Origin: Ascidia mentula
Lineage: Eukaryota > Chordata > Ascidiacea > Phlebobranchia > Ascidiidae
Direction of reading: 5' to 3'
Length of the DNA stretch: 64,000 nt
NCBI GenBank assembly: GCA_947561715.1
Contig: OX387199.1
Coordinates: 11,599,001-11,663,000 of the forward strand
The position numbers were made by a program, and so were the translations under genes. Below, one piece after another: positions 25,860-38,800 of this stretch. Numbering within the stretch: the first letter of the stretch is position 1; each line of letters starts with the position of its first letter. The notes beneath the pieces were generated by a model. That model searched no databases. It was given only the letters and a program-made list of their open reading frames with translations, and was not told where the DNA came from.

Positions 25860-27002
25860 TTAAATTGAGTAAAATCCTCCATCATGTCTTCTGGAGTAGC
25901 CACGGTTCGTAGCTGCACTATGATGGCTCTCTACAAATGAAAAATATATTTAACCATCTATCAAAAGCTTAAAAGTAAGCTTTTTTGCAGGATTTTGTTT
26001 TTCTGTTTATGTTTGGTGAAATTGGCCACAAATTCTTTGATTATAGATGCATTCATATATTTAATTACATATTATAGACATAAAGCATTGCTTTGCATCA
26101 GTACAGAGCCCAAATTATACTATTTGAGCAATCATATATGGGAATGCTCATAGATACCATAGTCACATATCTTCATAGTGTGTTATATATTAAATATGCT
26201 GAAGTTTATCATATTAGCAGAAATATGGTATCTAAAAAAAACAAATTTTTAAAAAGTAATTAAAAAGCCATTTTTTAGCTCTTTCACAAACAAACATCAA
26301 ATTTGTATGTTAAATGCTGGAGCCTCTCTGGTAAACAACTAATGTATAAGGTTAAGTTGCAGAAAGGCAGGATTTTTGTGTACAACAATCCAACCTCGAA
26401 ATAACAATAAATCTTATATTGTATGTTAAATATGTATAGAACACATAATCAACTTACGGATTGCGCCTTCAATGCTGTGAGGACTCTCATTTTTAGATGA
26501 ATCAGTAACCCGAAGTGGAGGATACAGTGGATTAAATGGGGGTTGAACTTCCTTTTGTCGATTTTTGAGAAGTCGTCTAAATAAAAAAAATGCTTTTAGC
26601 GCTTACTTAGCATGTAAAAAAAACTGCTCACCCATGATCATCAGTAGCTGTTTCTCTCTGTATTAGTGTATCATTATTTCCACTTAGAAATTTGTTGTGG
26701 TGGTCATATTGTGATTTAATAACAAAATCCAGACTGTCCTGGGGTGCTTGTGGGTCAAAATGATATATTTCCCTTCGGGCACTAGCAAGAGTTGGAGTTC
26801 TATTCAGTCGATTCCAGGGATTCATCTGTTGTGCTTCACTTGCACTTTCATGGAAAGGGCTTTTCTGCATCAAGAGTAATTGCAGATGTTGTATATTTCA
26901 AGCATGTTTTATGTCAATTTGTACCTGTGTACTTCTGGCTCCAACAAAGTCATCATCATTTTGTAGCTGTGGAAAAGGAAATGGGTTTCTCCCTGCAGGC
27001 AT
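25860..27002 (-). CDS. CFAP276: Cilia- and flagella-associated protein 276 (C1orf194 homologue)
   Basis: Four exons run downward: 27002-26925, 26864-26632, 26576-26458 and 25930-25860. They give 166 residues with consistent phases, against about 169 in human. Conserved stretches are the start MPAGRNPFPFPQLQNDDDF, then MNPWNRLNRTPTLASARRE with YHFDPQAPQDSLDF, a proline stretch PPFNPLYPPLRV, and the C-terminal HHSAATNRGYSRRHDGGFYS, which matches the human ending almost word for word. The family protein is a microtubule inner protein of motile axonemes. The gene faces the CCDC162-like gene tail-to-tail, with about 355 bp between the stops. Confidence 0.93.
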
Positions 27003-27249
27003 CTTTAGCTTGTGTTGTATTGAAAATGTAATAAGCAGAGGATTTATCAAACTTTTCAACCTGGATGAAGGATAAATAATAAACATTTGAATTTTAACAC
27101 CTTGTCAATTCACATGCTACATATTTTATTACTTCCAAGAATTTTACACAGTAATGTTTTATGCAATGGTATGATTAAAAGGATCGCCCCACTGCGCAGG
27201 TCCTTACTTGGCGATCACAGCTATTGTATCGAGATCATTAGGTTTATAG

Positions 27250-27380
27250 GTGTTCTATTGGTAAAATGCTTTGGGTTTACAGACTCGCTCCGACTTGTCA
27301 GGGAAAGTGGCTGTTCCAGCTAGGCTGCAATGCCTGAACTGCTAAGCCTGTAAATCCAAAGCATTTTACCAATAAAACAC
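27250..27380. repeat. Inverted repeat, 33-bp arms with 65-bp spacer
   Basis: Positions 27250-27282 and the reverse complement of 27348-27380 agree at 31 of 33 bases (core ATTGGTAAAATGCTTTGG). The arms could fold into a long hairpin or mark the ends of a small fold-back element. No flanking target duplication was recognised. Confidence 0.8.
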
Positions 27381-28813
27381 AAAAAATACCTTATATTGTA
27401 AACAAGAATTACCGAAAATTCTAAAAACCCTTGCAGAATATTTTACCCGCGTACCGGTTGCTAGGTTGCCATGGCCAGCGCAAAAAGAACTGTGAATAAC
27501 GCCCCCTTATGGCCAAAATGTTTGAAACTAATTTTTTCAAAACGTAAAATATGGCAAGTATCACATTTTCACACATATATAAATGTATATATATTTGAAA
27601 AACACAGGATTTCAGTAAAACGGAAAATTCGCAGTTGGCTAAAAAATAATGAATATGACACGATAGAGCAACCCAATGGAGTTAAATAAAAACAAAACAA
27701 AAAAACGGGCGATAAAAAGTGTATATATTTGCAAAGAGGTTACACGTGTTGGTATAACACCATTCTATTGGAAATATTTGTGAAAAAAGTCGAGGATTAA
27801 GCTTCCATACATTTTATAGTTTGAAAAACTTACAAGACTTAGACATTATTTATATCGTGTGTTGATCCAAAACCAGAGATATTTGGGAAAAGGTATACTT
27901 ATGCCAATTATAAAGGTTGTCTATGTTATACACAATGAAACAGAGTAAGATATCAATAAAATTAGGACTTAAAAACGACTGTTGTGATGCTCATTATTAT
28001 TTATTTGCTAATACATACATGGAGTAAGTATAAACATGGAGCCAGGCAGAATTATCATTGATGGCAACCCTGTGCCCGAGTCGCGACATAAGAGATGATG
28101 CAGCTGTTTAACGTCTGTTTTGAGAAATGACACATTTGCCATTGAACAGCCGCTTAGTAAGGCGCTGGATTTAGTACAGAGACACTGCGAATTGTCAATC
28201 AAACGCTGAAAGTATCAGGCAGTTCGTCTGCGCCCTCACAGGATTCCCGGAGGTACATAGTTCTGAGTTAGCATACTTGACGAGCCAGTCTATATTTAAG
28301 GTCTTGGTTACAGCAGTATTTTGGAGAAGTAATATTATCCGGCAACAATTTATAAACAAAAAATAGATTTCGTTCACTTTTTTTGTATTAAATATCGCAT
28401 TAAGATGATAAATATTGTACCAAGGTAAAGACAAAGTTTACGAGATTGATTTTCAATGGTTTATTTCTTTTATTTTATGCTTTATTCCAGGAGAAAAGTG
28501 AAGTTGAGTTTAGGCAAAAAAAACCTCTGTTTTTTTTATTTGTAGTTGGGTTTCTTATTACCTTACGAACTACGCAGTTTATAAGCCTCATTGCTTTGAT
28601 GTTGTAACAAGGCAATTGAAAGCTTGTCAAAACTATTGTCAGTTTGAAATTAGGATACGTATGCCATTTCTATTTTTAATTGGTTTTCAATTTGACTCCA
28701 TTACGCAATAAAAATTCGCTTTAAAAAAGGGAATCATACGAGTTAAGTGCACCTCTTGCTTCGTCGACGTTCTACGTCTTGACAGATTAAAACTACCGCT
28801 CTCAGTTTTCACA

Positions 28814-29026
28814 AACTTGACTTTAAAACGGTTAAAATAGCAATTGCTAAAAATAATATTCTTTGTTAAAGGAATTTGTGTGTCAACTTAAATTTACAAC
28901 AATGTGATTACAATATGTGAACTTGACTTTAAAACGGTTAAAATAGCAATTGCTAAAAATAATATTCCTCGTCGAAGAAATTTGTGTGTCAACTTAAATT
29001 TATAACAATGTGATTGCAGTATGTGA
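28814..29026. repeat. Tandem duplication, two copies of about 106 bp
   Basis: Copy one starts at 28814 and copy two at 28920, both with AACTTGACTTTAAAACGGTT. They are nearly identical except for a cluster of changes around 28861-28872 versus 28967-28978. The unit is AT-rich, non-coding and lies 0.8-1.0 kb upstream of the filamin start. Confidence 0.85.
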
Positions 29027-29779
29027 GTAAATGTAGTACAAATTATGTCACCCTCCATAATCTTTTAACGCAGGCCTATCTGTCTTGAAACTTTACGACC
29101 GTGTTAAATACAGTGACTTCGGTTATGTCGGTAACAGGGGACAAAATCACGTGTGGTCACGTGTACAGCAACGGTTTAACAGCCAAAGTATGTGATCAAT
29201 CCAACACTTCTGTCCTAAATAAATAGACAAATAACCAAATGCTTTTCAAAATTCATTTCAAATAGGCGTATTTATACCTTAAAATCATAATAGTACGCGA
29301 CGCCAGTAGAGTCTTTGTATTGTGGAAATTTACATCGATATTAGAAGTGCCTAAAATGTGTCCATGGAGCGACTTAACCTTATGCAGGGATAAACAAATG
29401 TTTAGGTATTATCTATTAAAATATGAAGTTCAAAAATTCCAAGATGCACATAGATAAAGCAAAACACTCTAAATGGTGCGTGAGACGGAGACTATCTTTT
29501 GTGGTGTTTATTTGACAAATTCTGCATAACTGTAAGATTATAATGTAGATGACTTTAAGAAAAAAGGGAAATTTCATCTACACATCTGTATATATCATGT
29601 ACCCAGTGCTTGCACTAAATGACTTGTAAGATGAAATGTAAAACAACTTTCTTACAGCATAGTGTGCGTGTTATTCAGTAGTGGATGTTAACCATACTGT
29701 TTGGTTTGCTATAAAACAGTCTTTGTCAACACTTGACTGCCCTCAACTACTCAGCCGGAACGTCGCACCGTGTTTTCTA

Positions 29780-29810
29780 CCAATCAAATCGTTGCTCGCT
29801 CAGTATATAA
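29780..29810 (+). promoter_or_regulatory. CCAAT and TATA-like boxes just upstream of filamin
   Basis: CCAAT lies at 29780-29784 and TATATAA at 29804-29810. The TATA box is only 13 bp before the first filamin ATG (29823). A start site about 30 bp downstream would fall inside the open frame and would favour the in-frame ATG at 29877. Use as a promoter is inferred. Confidence 0.35.
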
Positions 29811-29822
29811 GCAGGCGCAAAA

Positions 29823-32800
29823 ATGGAAAACAACGCTGAAGCGTGCGTTTCAACTGGCGACTATTACGACGAAGAGATGCCTGCTACGGAAAGAGAGTTA
29901 GCAGAAGATGCGCCATGGAAGCAAATTCAGAAAAATACATTTACTAGGTGGTGCAATGAACACCTGAAATGTATCAACAAACGTCTTGCAAATTTGGAAA
30001 CAGACCTATCAGATGGTTTGAGGTTAATTTCTTTGCTGGAAGTGTTATCCCAGAAAAAAATGGAGAGGTACAACAAACGACCCAACTTTAGACAGATGAA
30101 ACTAGAAAACGTTTCGGTGGCATTAAAGTTTTTGGAAAGAGAAAGAATAAAGCTCGTTAGTATTGGTAAGAAAACTAGTCATAAGGTTTAGAGGTTATTT
30201 GTGTTGCTACGTTTGGGCGTTCGTGTAATTGCGTCAAGTACAGGTACATTACTTGCTGTGATGTGACGTGCCACAGGCAGCACACACAAAAACAGTTGTA
30301 ATTAGCCCAAGGCAGCAACAAAGACGCGCTGTTGCCAATCTTTGTACTCAACTGACCTTATTATCGCTTCAATTCCCATCTATGTGTAAAATTGCGACGA
30401 TTGTGGATAAACTTTGTGGTGTAAATGTGTCAAGTAATGTCATTCATATTTTAAACGGTTGGTGTATCCAGGTTTCCTGTGAACACGTTTCCTGACAGAC
30501 TGTGACTCATATGATAATCACAGCCAGCTAACTTAAAACTTGCTTGTGTGTTACTTTTTAATTGTTGTGCAAACGAATGGCGACGGAAACGGCGTTTGTG
30601 TGTTTTTACACATTTCTGTGGATTAACCAGGTCCTGCTGGTTTACCGACATAACAGATAACACTGGGTATTTCAGAGTAGTCTTTTTTGTCTGTGGGTAT
30701 GCAATTACGATGTTTAATCGCGGCTGTTCCCTCCAATAAGATAAATGTTTACTTAATGGGCGGCTTCAAGATTATTCAAAAGTTATTAAATCGTAATGTA
30801 ACTTCACAACTTTTAACTGCTTGGTGTTTATTACAAATACAAATGTTTCTGTAGACAGCAAAGCTATTGTCGATGGGAATTTAAAGCTAATCCTGGGCTT
30901 AATATGGACCCTCATTCTCCACTATTCAATTTCGATGCCCATGTGGGATGACGAGGAAGAGGAAGAAGAAAAAGTCCAAGCTACGCCTAAACAACGTCTT
31001 CTTGGTTGGATTCAAAACAAAATTCCTCAAATGCCAATTACGAATTTTAAAAACAACTGGAAGGACGGCATAGCCCTCGGTGCCCTTGTTGATAATTGTG
31101 CTCCTGGTAAGAGTTTGCGTGCGTAAATTGTAACTAGCTAATATATTTCAACGAGTTAGTTTTGTTTAATTTGGTAACTACGTAAAAAATCACGCAACAT
31201 GGTTAAAAAATGTTACTGGTGAAATTAACTTGTTTGTGTAATTAGAAGTGGTGTATTACAGACAACACTGTAATCGTTTCTCTTTACTACACTTCAATCG
31301 CCTCTTTTTGTATTTTTTTCACCTTTGTTTTCTCTGTCTGTTGAAAAGGGCTCATTGCTTTCTTTTATTTCTCTTTCATCTTTCTTGAGGTTTGTGTCCA
31401 CAATGGCAAGATTGGGACCCAGTTAATAAAGTAGAAAATACCACTGAGGCTATGAATATTGCTGATGATCACTTGGGCGTGGCACAGGTGGGAAACACAC
31501 GAATAAGGGCATGAATGCCAGTTATATTGGGACCTATCTTTCTCTTTGTCTGTATACACCGAATAAGCTTAGAATTGGCGTATGTGAACGTTGCATCTTT
31601 GGAATATGTTGCATGAACCATCTGCTTGCGTTTTGCACATTCATTTCACATGTACCAATTAGGGTTGTGCCCTGACTGGGAGGATTGGAACCCTGATGAT
31701 GGTAAGGAAAACGCGGCAGAAGCCATGAAGCTTGCAGATGAGTGGCTTGGTGTTCCGCAGGTAAAGACTCTTCAACGTGAATGGTACCCATTTCCCCCTA
31801 ATAGTGCATGCCCTTTCAGTTTGCCCATCAATCGTATAGCACGGTTCGTTAAGAATGACTTTGTTGGCTTTGTTTGAAGAACTTCGAACAGTTCCTATAA
31901 AAACAGCAACGCAAATTTTTGCTAAACTCTTGCCATGTCGCGACCGACTGTTTTTCATCGTCGAGAAATATTCTGCCCAGATCTTATGGACATTTTAGAA
32001 CACTGTAATGTTATTAACCCAGTTGTACGCTTTATTTTTTCAACGATGAAAAACATTATCACTGTTATTTTGAAAGTTAAGCCAAAATAACAAATGTTAC
32101 TTCTGTATTTTTTTAATTTTTTACTAAAATGCACGTGCGCATAGTTTATGTCAAGAAGTGCATGAAAATTTGATAATATCACAACAGCTTACAATGTGTT
32201 TGTTGCACGGCTCTTTTTGTTCATAAAAGGTAGAATTTTGAAAACTTATTGGTAATTTAGGGTTATTAATTTTAACAACGGAAAAAAGTACGTCGACAAG
32301 TGCAGGCAAAATTGTTTACCAAATAAGGCAGTGAACTTTACATCGGCCGGTCGGTTGCGTCATCGTGTTTTCTCACGCGTAACGATTTGCGCCTCGAGCT
32401 AAGAGCGACAATTTGCTGAATGGTAGAAAGTAATTGCCTCTTCTCTACATGCCTGGCTTTACAACCTCAAATGCACTTGAAAGCAACTCTGTCCTTACAG
32501 GTCATCACACCAGAAGAAATTACCAACCCTAATGTGGACGAACTCAGTGTCATGACATATCTGTCGCAATTTCCAAAATCAAAACTAAAACCGGGAGCGC
32601 CTCTACGGCCAAAAACAAACTCAAAGAAAGCCCGTGCTTATGGAAGAGGTTATTTAATATATAACATACCTATACTTTGTTTATTTATTATTACAAAACA
32701 ATGATCCTCAGTATGACTAACAGACTCTGTAAATATCTTTGATACATAGGTGTGGAGCCCAACGGTTTAAAAGTCGGGCAGGCTGCGCCTTTCACTGTGG

Positions 32801-35800
32801 AAACGATCTCTGCTGGAAACGGCACACTGCTGGTATATCTGACTGATCCAGATGGCCACAGACAAGAGTTAAAAACGGTTCCTAACAATGACAAGCTAAA
32901 AACGTTTTCGGTCACATACTACCCGACATTAGCAGGAAAATATGAGGTTGGATGCGTTGTAATTGGTTTTGTTGATGTTCTTTTTGCGTTTGTGTCCACA
33001 CATAAGTCATTTATCATATTGAATGAAAAACATTTTAAAGCTGCCACTGTATTATAGGTGGAAGTGCTGTTTGCTGGAAGTGGAATTCAAAAGAGTCCAT
33101 TTGGTGTAAATGTCGAGGACTCGCCGGTTAATGCAAGTCAGGTTGTAGCAAAGGGTCCTGGACTTCAACCGGGAAATGTGGTAACTGTCCCAACCCACTT
33201 CGACGTATTTACTGAAGGTTTGTTGCAAACACTTCGCACAAGTTTATCAATGAACGAATGTTTATTATCAACTGCGCAGGTGCTGGCGTTGGTGAAGTTG
33301 AAGTGATAATCGAAGATCCGAATGGTAACCACAAAACAGTTGTTCCTAGCCTGAAACCAACGGCTGAAAATGTGTATCGAGTTTCTTACACACCCACAAA
33401 CAGTGGCCCGCATCGCATCAACGTGTTGTTTGCAGGAGAAACAACCCCGAAGAGTCCACACGAAGTTACTATTCTATTGCGTACGATTGAAATTAGTGGT
33501 AGTCGCTGCATACTTACATTAAACATCTTCTTTGTATGGTTACAGCTTTCAATCCGACTGCTGTTTGGGCGGAAGGAAAAGGAATTAACCCAGACGGGCT
33601 CCAGACCGGAGAAAGGGCCGAGTTTGTTGTTCACACAGAAAATGCTGGAGATGGAAAACTAGAAGTAAAGTGCATAGGTCCACGTAAGTAGCGACATTTA
33701 TATTGTTATTAATGTGTATTTACACCACACTGCTGTTTAGATGGTGTAACTGAACCTTTGAATGTACATAACAACGGCGATGGAACATTTTCATGCGACT
33801 ACCATCCTACAAAACCTGGTCAGTATGTTGTGGGTATCACATACAGCGGGAAGCCGGCATCCAAAAGCCCCTATAAGGTGAGAGCAGGTTTGTGCGCAAG
33901 TTTGTGAGTCATGCGAGTGTTGTAAATTTGGTTGTGTCTACGCGTGGTGGTAAAATCACTTTCCCAGACGGTAGAATATGGTTACAGAAGAAGGGTACAG
34001 CGTGATCATATTATCATTGTCTGGTATTAAAGGTAAGGTGGTCGTTCAAAAAACCTTGCCGGGCTGCCGCCTCGTGCGACGAACGTGTCGCCTACGGCAA
34101 CACAATTTTGTGGTGTAGGTTTTCGCTGGTTTATTGCATACCAAGTTTGGAGTGACGCCGCTGCTAAATATTTTCACTCAATGCCTGTCATTGAATTGAG
34201 AGCGGGAAGCTGCCTTGTAACATTTCCTTTGCGGGTAAATGTCGTCATTCACAGAAAAAAAATACGACTCATTTACTTCCATGTATTGAGCATAGGTACT
34301 TGCAATGAATACCAGGATATAATGTTGCTTGGTTACCCTGTAAATCCAACAAATGATCCCAACACACATGACTTGTGGCTTTCAGGTTAACGTTGCTTCC
34401 CCGCCAGACCCAAGCAAGGTCAAGGTTCAAGGACCTGGCGTGGAACCAGGAAACGTTGTTGGAGAATCGACTTATTTTGATGTTCTTACTTCCGGTAATT
34501 TGGTTTTGTAAATACTCTTGCATTGTTGTGTTATTTTGGAAATGGAATTTAACTTCCTTTGAATCGGATGATAGTCAGAATTTGTTGTTCTTCTTAAAAC
34601 ACCGCCAACGCTAACCATAGATCTATTGTTATCTGTCAGCTGCTTTTTCTGGTCGGTTTTCAAGGCCACTTGGAAATAAATACGGAAAATACTCTGGAGG
34701 TATTCATAAGCCAGGAGCAGGTTCATGCTCTGCATGTTTATTGTTGCTCTCACAACATCTCCATACCTTAAAGCAAATGTGGTTTTATGTGCGGATATAT
34801 TCATTGCATGTCTGAACAAAACTCGCGAGCTTAATTTTTCAGTTGTGTCAAGAGATAATGCTTTGCGTTGCAGTTAATTTGTAGCAACATTGTGGTTTTT
34901 ACAAACAAAGAAAATCAAGCGTGCTGACTCAAAAAGGAAACTTACTGGTGCATATTGAATAATCACATAACGGTGGCATGCGTCATTGAAAATGAGCAAT
35001 GTGTTGCTGCGTTGTTTTTCTACAACACTCCCTCTTTAATTCTTTTTTTGGTGGTTCAGACTCTGGGAAAGGAAACGTTGAAGTGACAATAGTGGGACCG
35101 ACAGGAGAAAGAAATGCCATTCCCGTACAATTAGAAAGCCGGGGAAATGACGTAATTCGCGCCACCTACACACCACAAGAGGAGGGACTACACAGAATAG
35201 ATGTGAAATTCGTTGGACAACCATTGCATAAAAGCCCGTATTCGGTTGAAATAAAACCAGGTAGATATGTGCTTGTGAGATAAAAAAACACTGCAGTATT
35301 TGAATATGAGTTTAAAGTTTTTGTTTTGATAAAATAGCCATGCATTATTTCCAGTTGTGACGACGGAACCAAAATATTCAAAAGCAGCAATCAACATATT
35401 TCCCAATTTAGAAAACAAGGTCGCCCCATGTTCTAATGTCACACCGTTAAGTCTCGCCACTGTGCCAGGTTCTCCTTTGTGCAGTGCATTTGCTCTTGGT
35501 CAACAATCACACCCATGATGGCATTTTCTGAAGGAAAATACCAAACGTTATTTGCACAAAAGGCGCGTTGTTCGTCAAATACCATAAATCAGAGACAAAA
35601 GAAAGGCCACAGCTTTGCGCCACAGGCGGTTTATTGCTGTTAAGAATCTAGTTATTTTCCCTCGAAGCGACGGTTTACAACCCACTGTTAGCAATAAGTC
35701 ATAAGGCCACAACGCTGCACTCTCATTGCGTTCTTATTGGCACATATCACCAAACATGACTTTTTGTTGGATGATAATGATTGATATTTACGGTAATTTA

Positions 35801-38800
35801 TTATCATGCAATTATCTTTCCGGTTTCAGCATTCAACGCAAACGCTTGTCGAGCGTATGGACGTGGAATCCAACCGACTGGTGTACGAATGAGAGAAAAG
35901 GCCGACTTTCACGTGTGTACAGAAAATGCCGGGGAAGCGGAATTGAAAGCAACTGTCAAGGGTCCACGTAAGTGCACTTTGTGTGTGCTGATGGCCAAAT
36001 GCAATTTGAGCTTTACGATGTCTCTTTGTTAACAGGTGGTAACGAGCCGGTAACAATTAAGAAAGGTAGCAAGCCGAACGTGTATGATTGTGAATATTAC
36101 CCCTTAAAACCTGGAAACCATGCAGTTTCTGTTACATATGGAGGAAAAGCCATTCCTAGGAGTCCTTTTCAGGTTATTACTTCCTCAAATCCAAAACATA
36201 TTACCGTTACCACACTATGCAAGTATAATTACATACGTATTAAAATTGCAAAAACAGCATTCTAAACTATAAACGCATTACTTCTGACGTTACGATGTTA
36301 CCACAATTTCTAGGAAATCGATTAGAAACTTCTTTCACCAGGACGTATTATCATGACGAAAGATTGCATTCAAATGTAAATAGATACTGTTTATTTAAGG
36401 TGGCGGTAGGCAATGAAGTTGGTCCTCAGAAAGTGCGAGCATATGGTCCGGGTTTGCATGAAGGCAAAGTCGGCCACTCTGCTGACTTTGTTGTAGAGAC
36501 TACGGGTAGCGATGTTGGCCAACTCGGTTGGTACAAAGTGAAATTACCATCCCATACAAGTTACTTACAGTATATTACTTTTGTCGTCAGGATTTTCTAT
36601 TGAAGGACCTTCTCAAGCTCAAATTGACTGCGAAGATTGTGGCGACGGCTCATGTAATGTGAAATATTACCCAACTGAGCAAGGCGAATATGCGGTACAC
36701 GTCATATGTGACGACAACGACATCAAAGGGTCGCCTTTCATGGCACAAATCCAACCCGCTGACTCGAAAACTAATCCTGACAAGGTTGGTTTGGATGCTT
36801 GATTTTGGCTTCGAATTACGCAAATTCAATCCTTGTTTTGTAGGTTAAAGCATTTGGACCAGGACTGGAGTCGGGAGTGCCTGTTAGTGGCCACCCTACC
36901 ACGTTTATGATGGACGCTAGAGACGCTGGAGCTGAAGCACCTGTCGACGTTTACGCAAAATCTGCTGAAGGCGAAGATATTCCAATTAAAATTAAAGATA
37001 ACGGCGACAAAACATATGAATGTTCGTACAACCCCAAAAAACCAATCAAGCACACAATTATTCCATCATACAATGGAGTCGCAGTTAAAAATGCACCGTT
37101 CAGGGTAGGTTTCTGGTTTCTTCTGTTACACCTTCAAGATATAAGCAGTTTACTTACTATTTTTCCTTATTTTAAGGTGGCGGTCCAGGAAGATTCTTTC
37201 CCGGAAAAAGTTACAATTTACGGCCCCGGAGTGGAAAAGGGTTTGAAAGCGGAGCAACCAACATACTTTACTGTTGATTGTTCCAAGGCAGGTGCCGGCG
37301 ATGTAAGTGTTGGTATCAAATGTGCCGCCGGGGTCATTGCACCAACCGAAAGGGATGTTGAATTTGAAATCATTAAAAACGAAGCATCCGATACGTTTAC
37401 TGTGAAATATACTCCCCCTGGTCCGGGTATGTTGTTACTTCTTTTTTTACTTATTTAAAAAAAAACAACTTGGAATTGAAACGGCAACATTTGAAATTTT
37501 AGGCAAACATACCATCATGGCTCTTTTCGCTGAACAAAAAGTACCAAACACACCAATAACTGTTGATGTTGCTTCTTCACACAACGCCAAACTAGTGAGA
37601 GCTGAAGGGCCTGGAATTGAACCAAATGGTACCGCGGATCATGTTTTATGTTCGTTAATAGAGTTTCACTTAAAAGTTGTTTTATCGTCAATTCAGAAGT
37701 TGAATGCGACAAACCCACCAATTTTACGATATTTACCCGAGGTGCGGGAAAAGCTAAACCGGGAGTTGAATTTAAACCAGCCCGTGGGTCTTACAGAGCT
37801 CCCGCGAAAGAACCTGAAATTATTGACAACAAGGTATTATCTTTAAATAGACATTGTCGACCAAAATGCTAGCTCGTATATGTTTTTACAGGATGATACG
37901 TATACTGTGCATTATACTCCACACGGAGATGGACCGATGGATGTGGATGTAACTTATGGTGGTGACAGAATTGCAGACAGTCCTTTTGCTGTTAATGTTG
38001 CTCCAAAACTTAATGTAGATCAAGTTAAAGTTAATGGACTTGAGGAAAGTAAGTATCGTGCAAATAATTTTATTAAAAATCAAATGGAAATTTACAGTAA
38101 ACACACATGACATTAAATACATGACGTTGTTTAGAAATGGATGTGGGGAAACCCAAGCAATTTGAGGTGCTGACAAAAGGTGCTGGAGGAAAAGGAAAAG
38201 TTGACGTTGATATTATTTCACCTTCCAAACTTCCTGTTTACAACAAGGAAACGAGCGATTCGCTGGGAAAACAAGTTACGTTTACACCTGAAGAAGAAGG
38301 CAAGACCACTTCATCTTTTGACGATGTTGCGGCTTTGTTAACAAGACTTGTTACTGTTTAAAGGAACTTACGAAATAGACGTGAAATACGACGGAGTTTC
38401 TGTTAATGGGAGTCCATTTAACGTGGAAGCTTTGGTTCCTCCCGATGCAAGCAAAGTCAAGGCTTATGGGCCAGGGCTATCGGAAGGTGTCGTTGGAAAA
38501 TCTGCGCCGTTTACCATTGAAACTAAAGATGCCGGTAAGTTTATCACAAACACGCGTTTGCTGTTTATAACAACACATATTATGTCTAGGCTCCGGAGGC
38601 TTGGGTTTGACAGTGGAAGGACCCTGTGAAGCCAAAATTGAATGTATAGATCAAGGTGACGGTTCTTGTTCAGTTTCATATCTTCCTACCGAACCTGGTG
38701 ATTACAAAATAAACGTACTTTTTGCTGATGAGCACATTCCTGGATCCCCTTTCAACGGTAGGATATTCTGCTTTACCATGACGCTTCTGTTTTTGTATCA

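Larger units (their letters stand above)
27003..29822. other. Intergenic region between CFAP276 and filamin
   Basis: No gene is supported in this 2.8 kb. It holds an inverted repeat at 27250-27380, a 106-bp tandem duplication at 28814-29026, and CCAAT and TATA-like boxes just before the filamin ATG. Since the two genes are transcribed away from each other, it probably contains both promoters. Confidence 0.6.

Noticed and set aside
38300-38363. Possible coding extension of the filamin exon after 38299
   Set aside because: It runs into a stop before the next exon. Phase and repeat 8 continuity ([13 protein letters not shown]) require removal through a GC donor.
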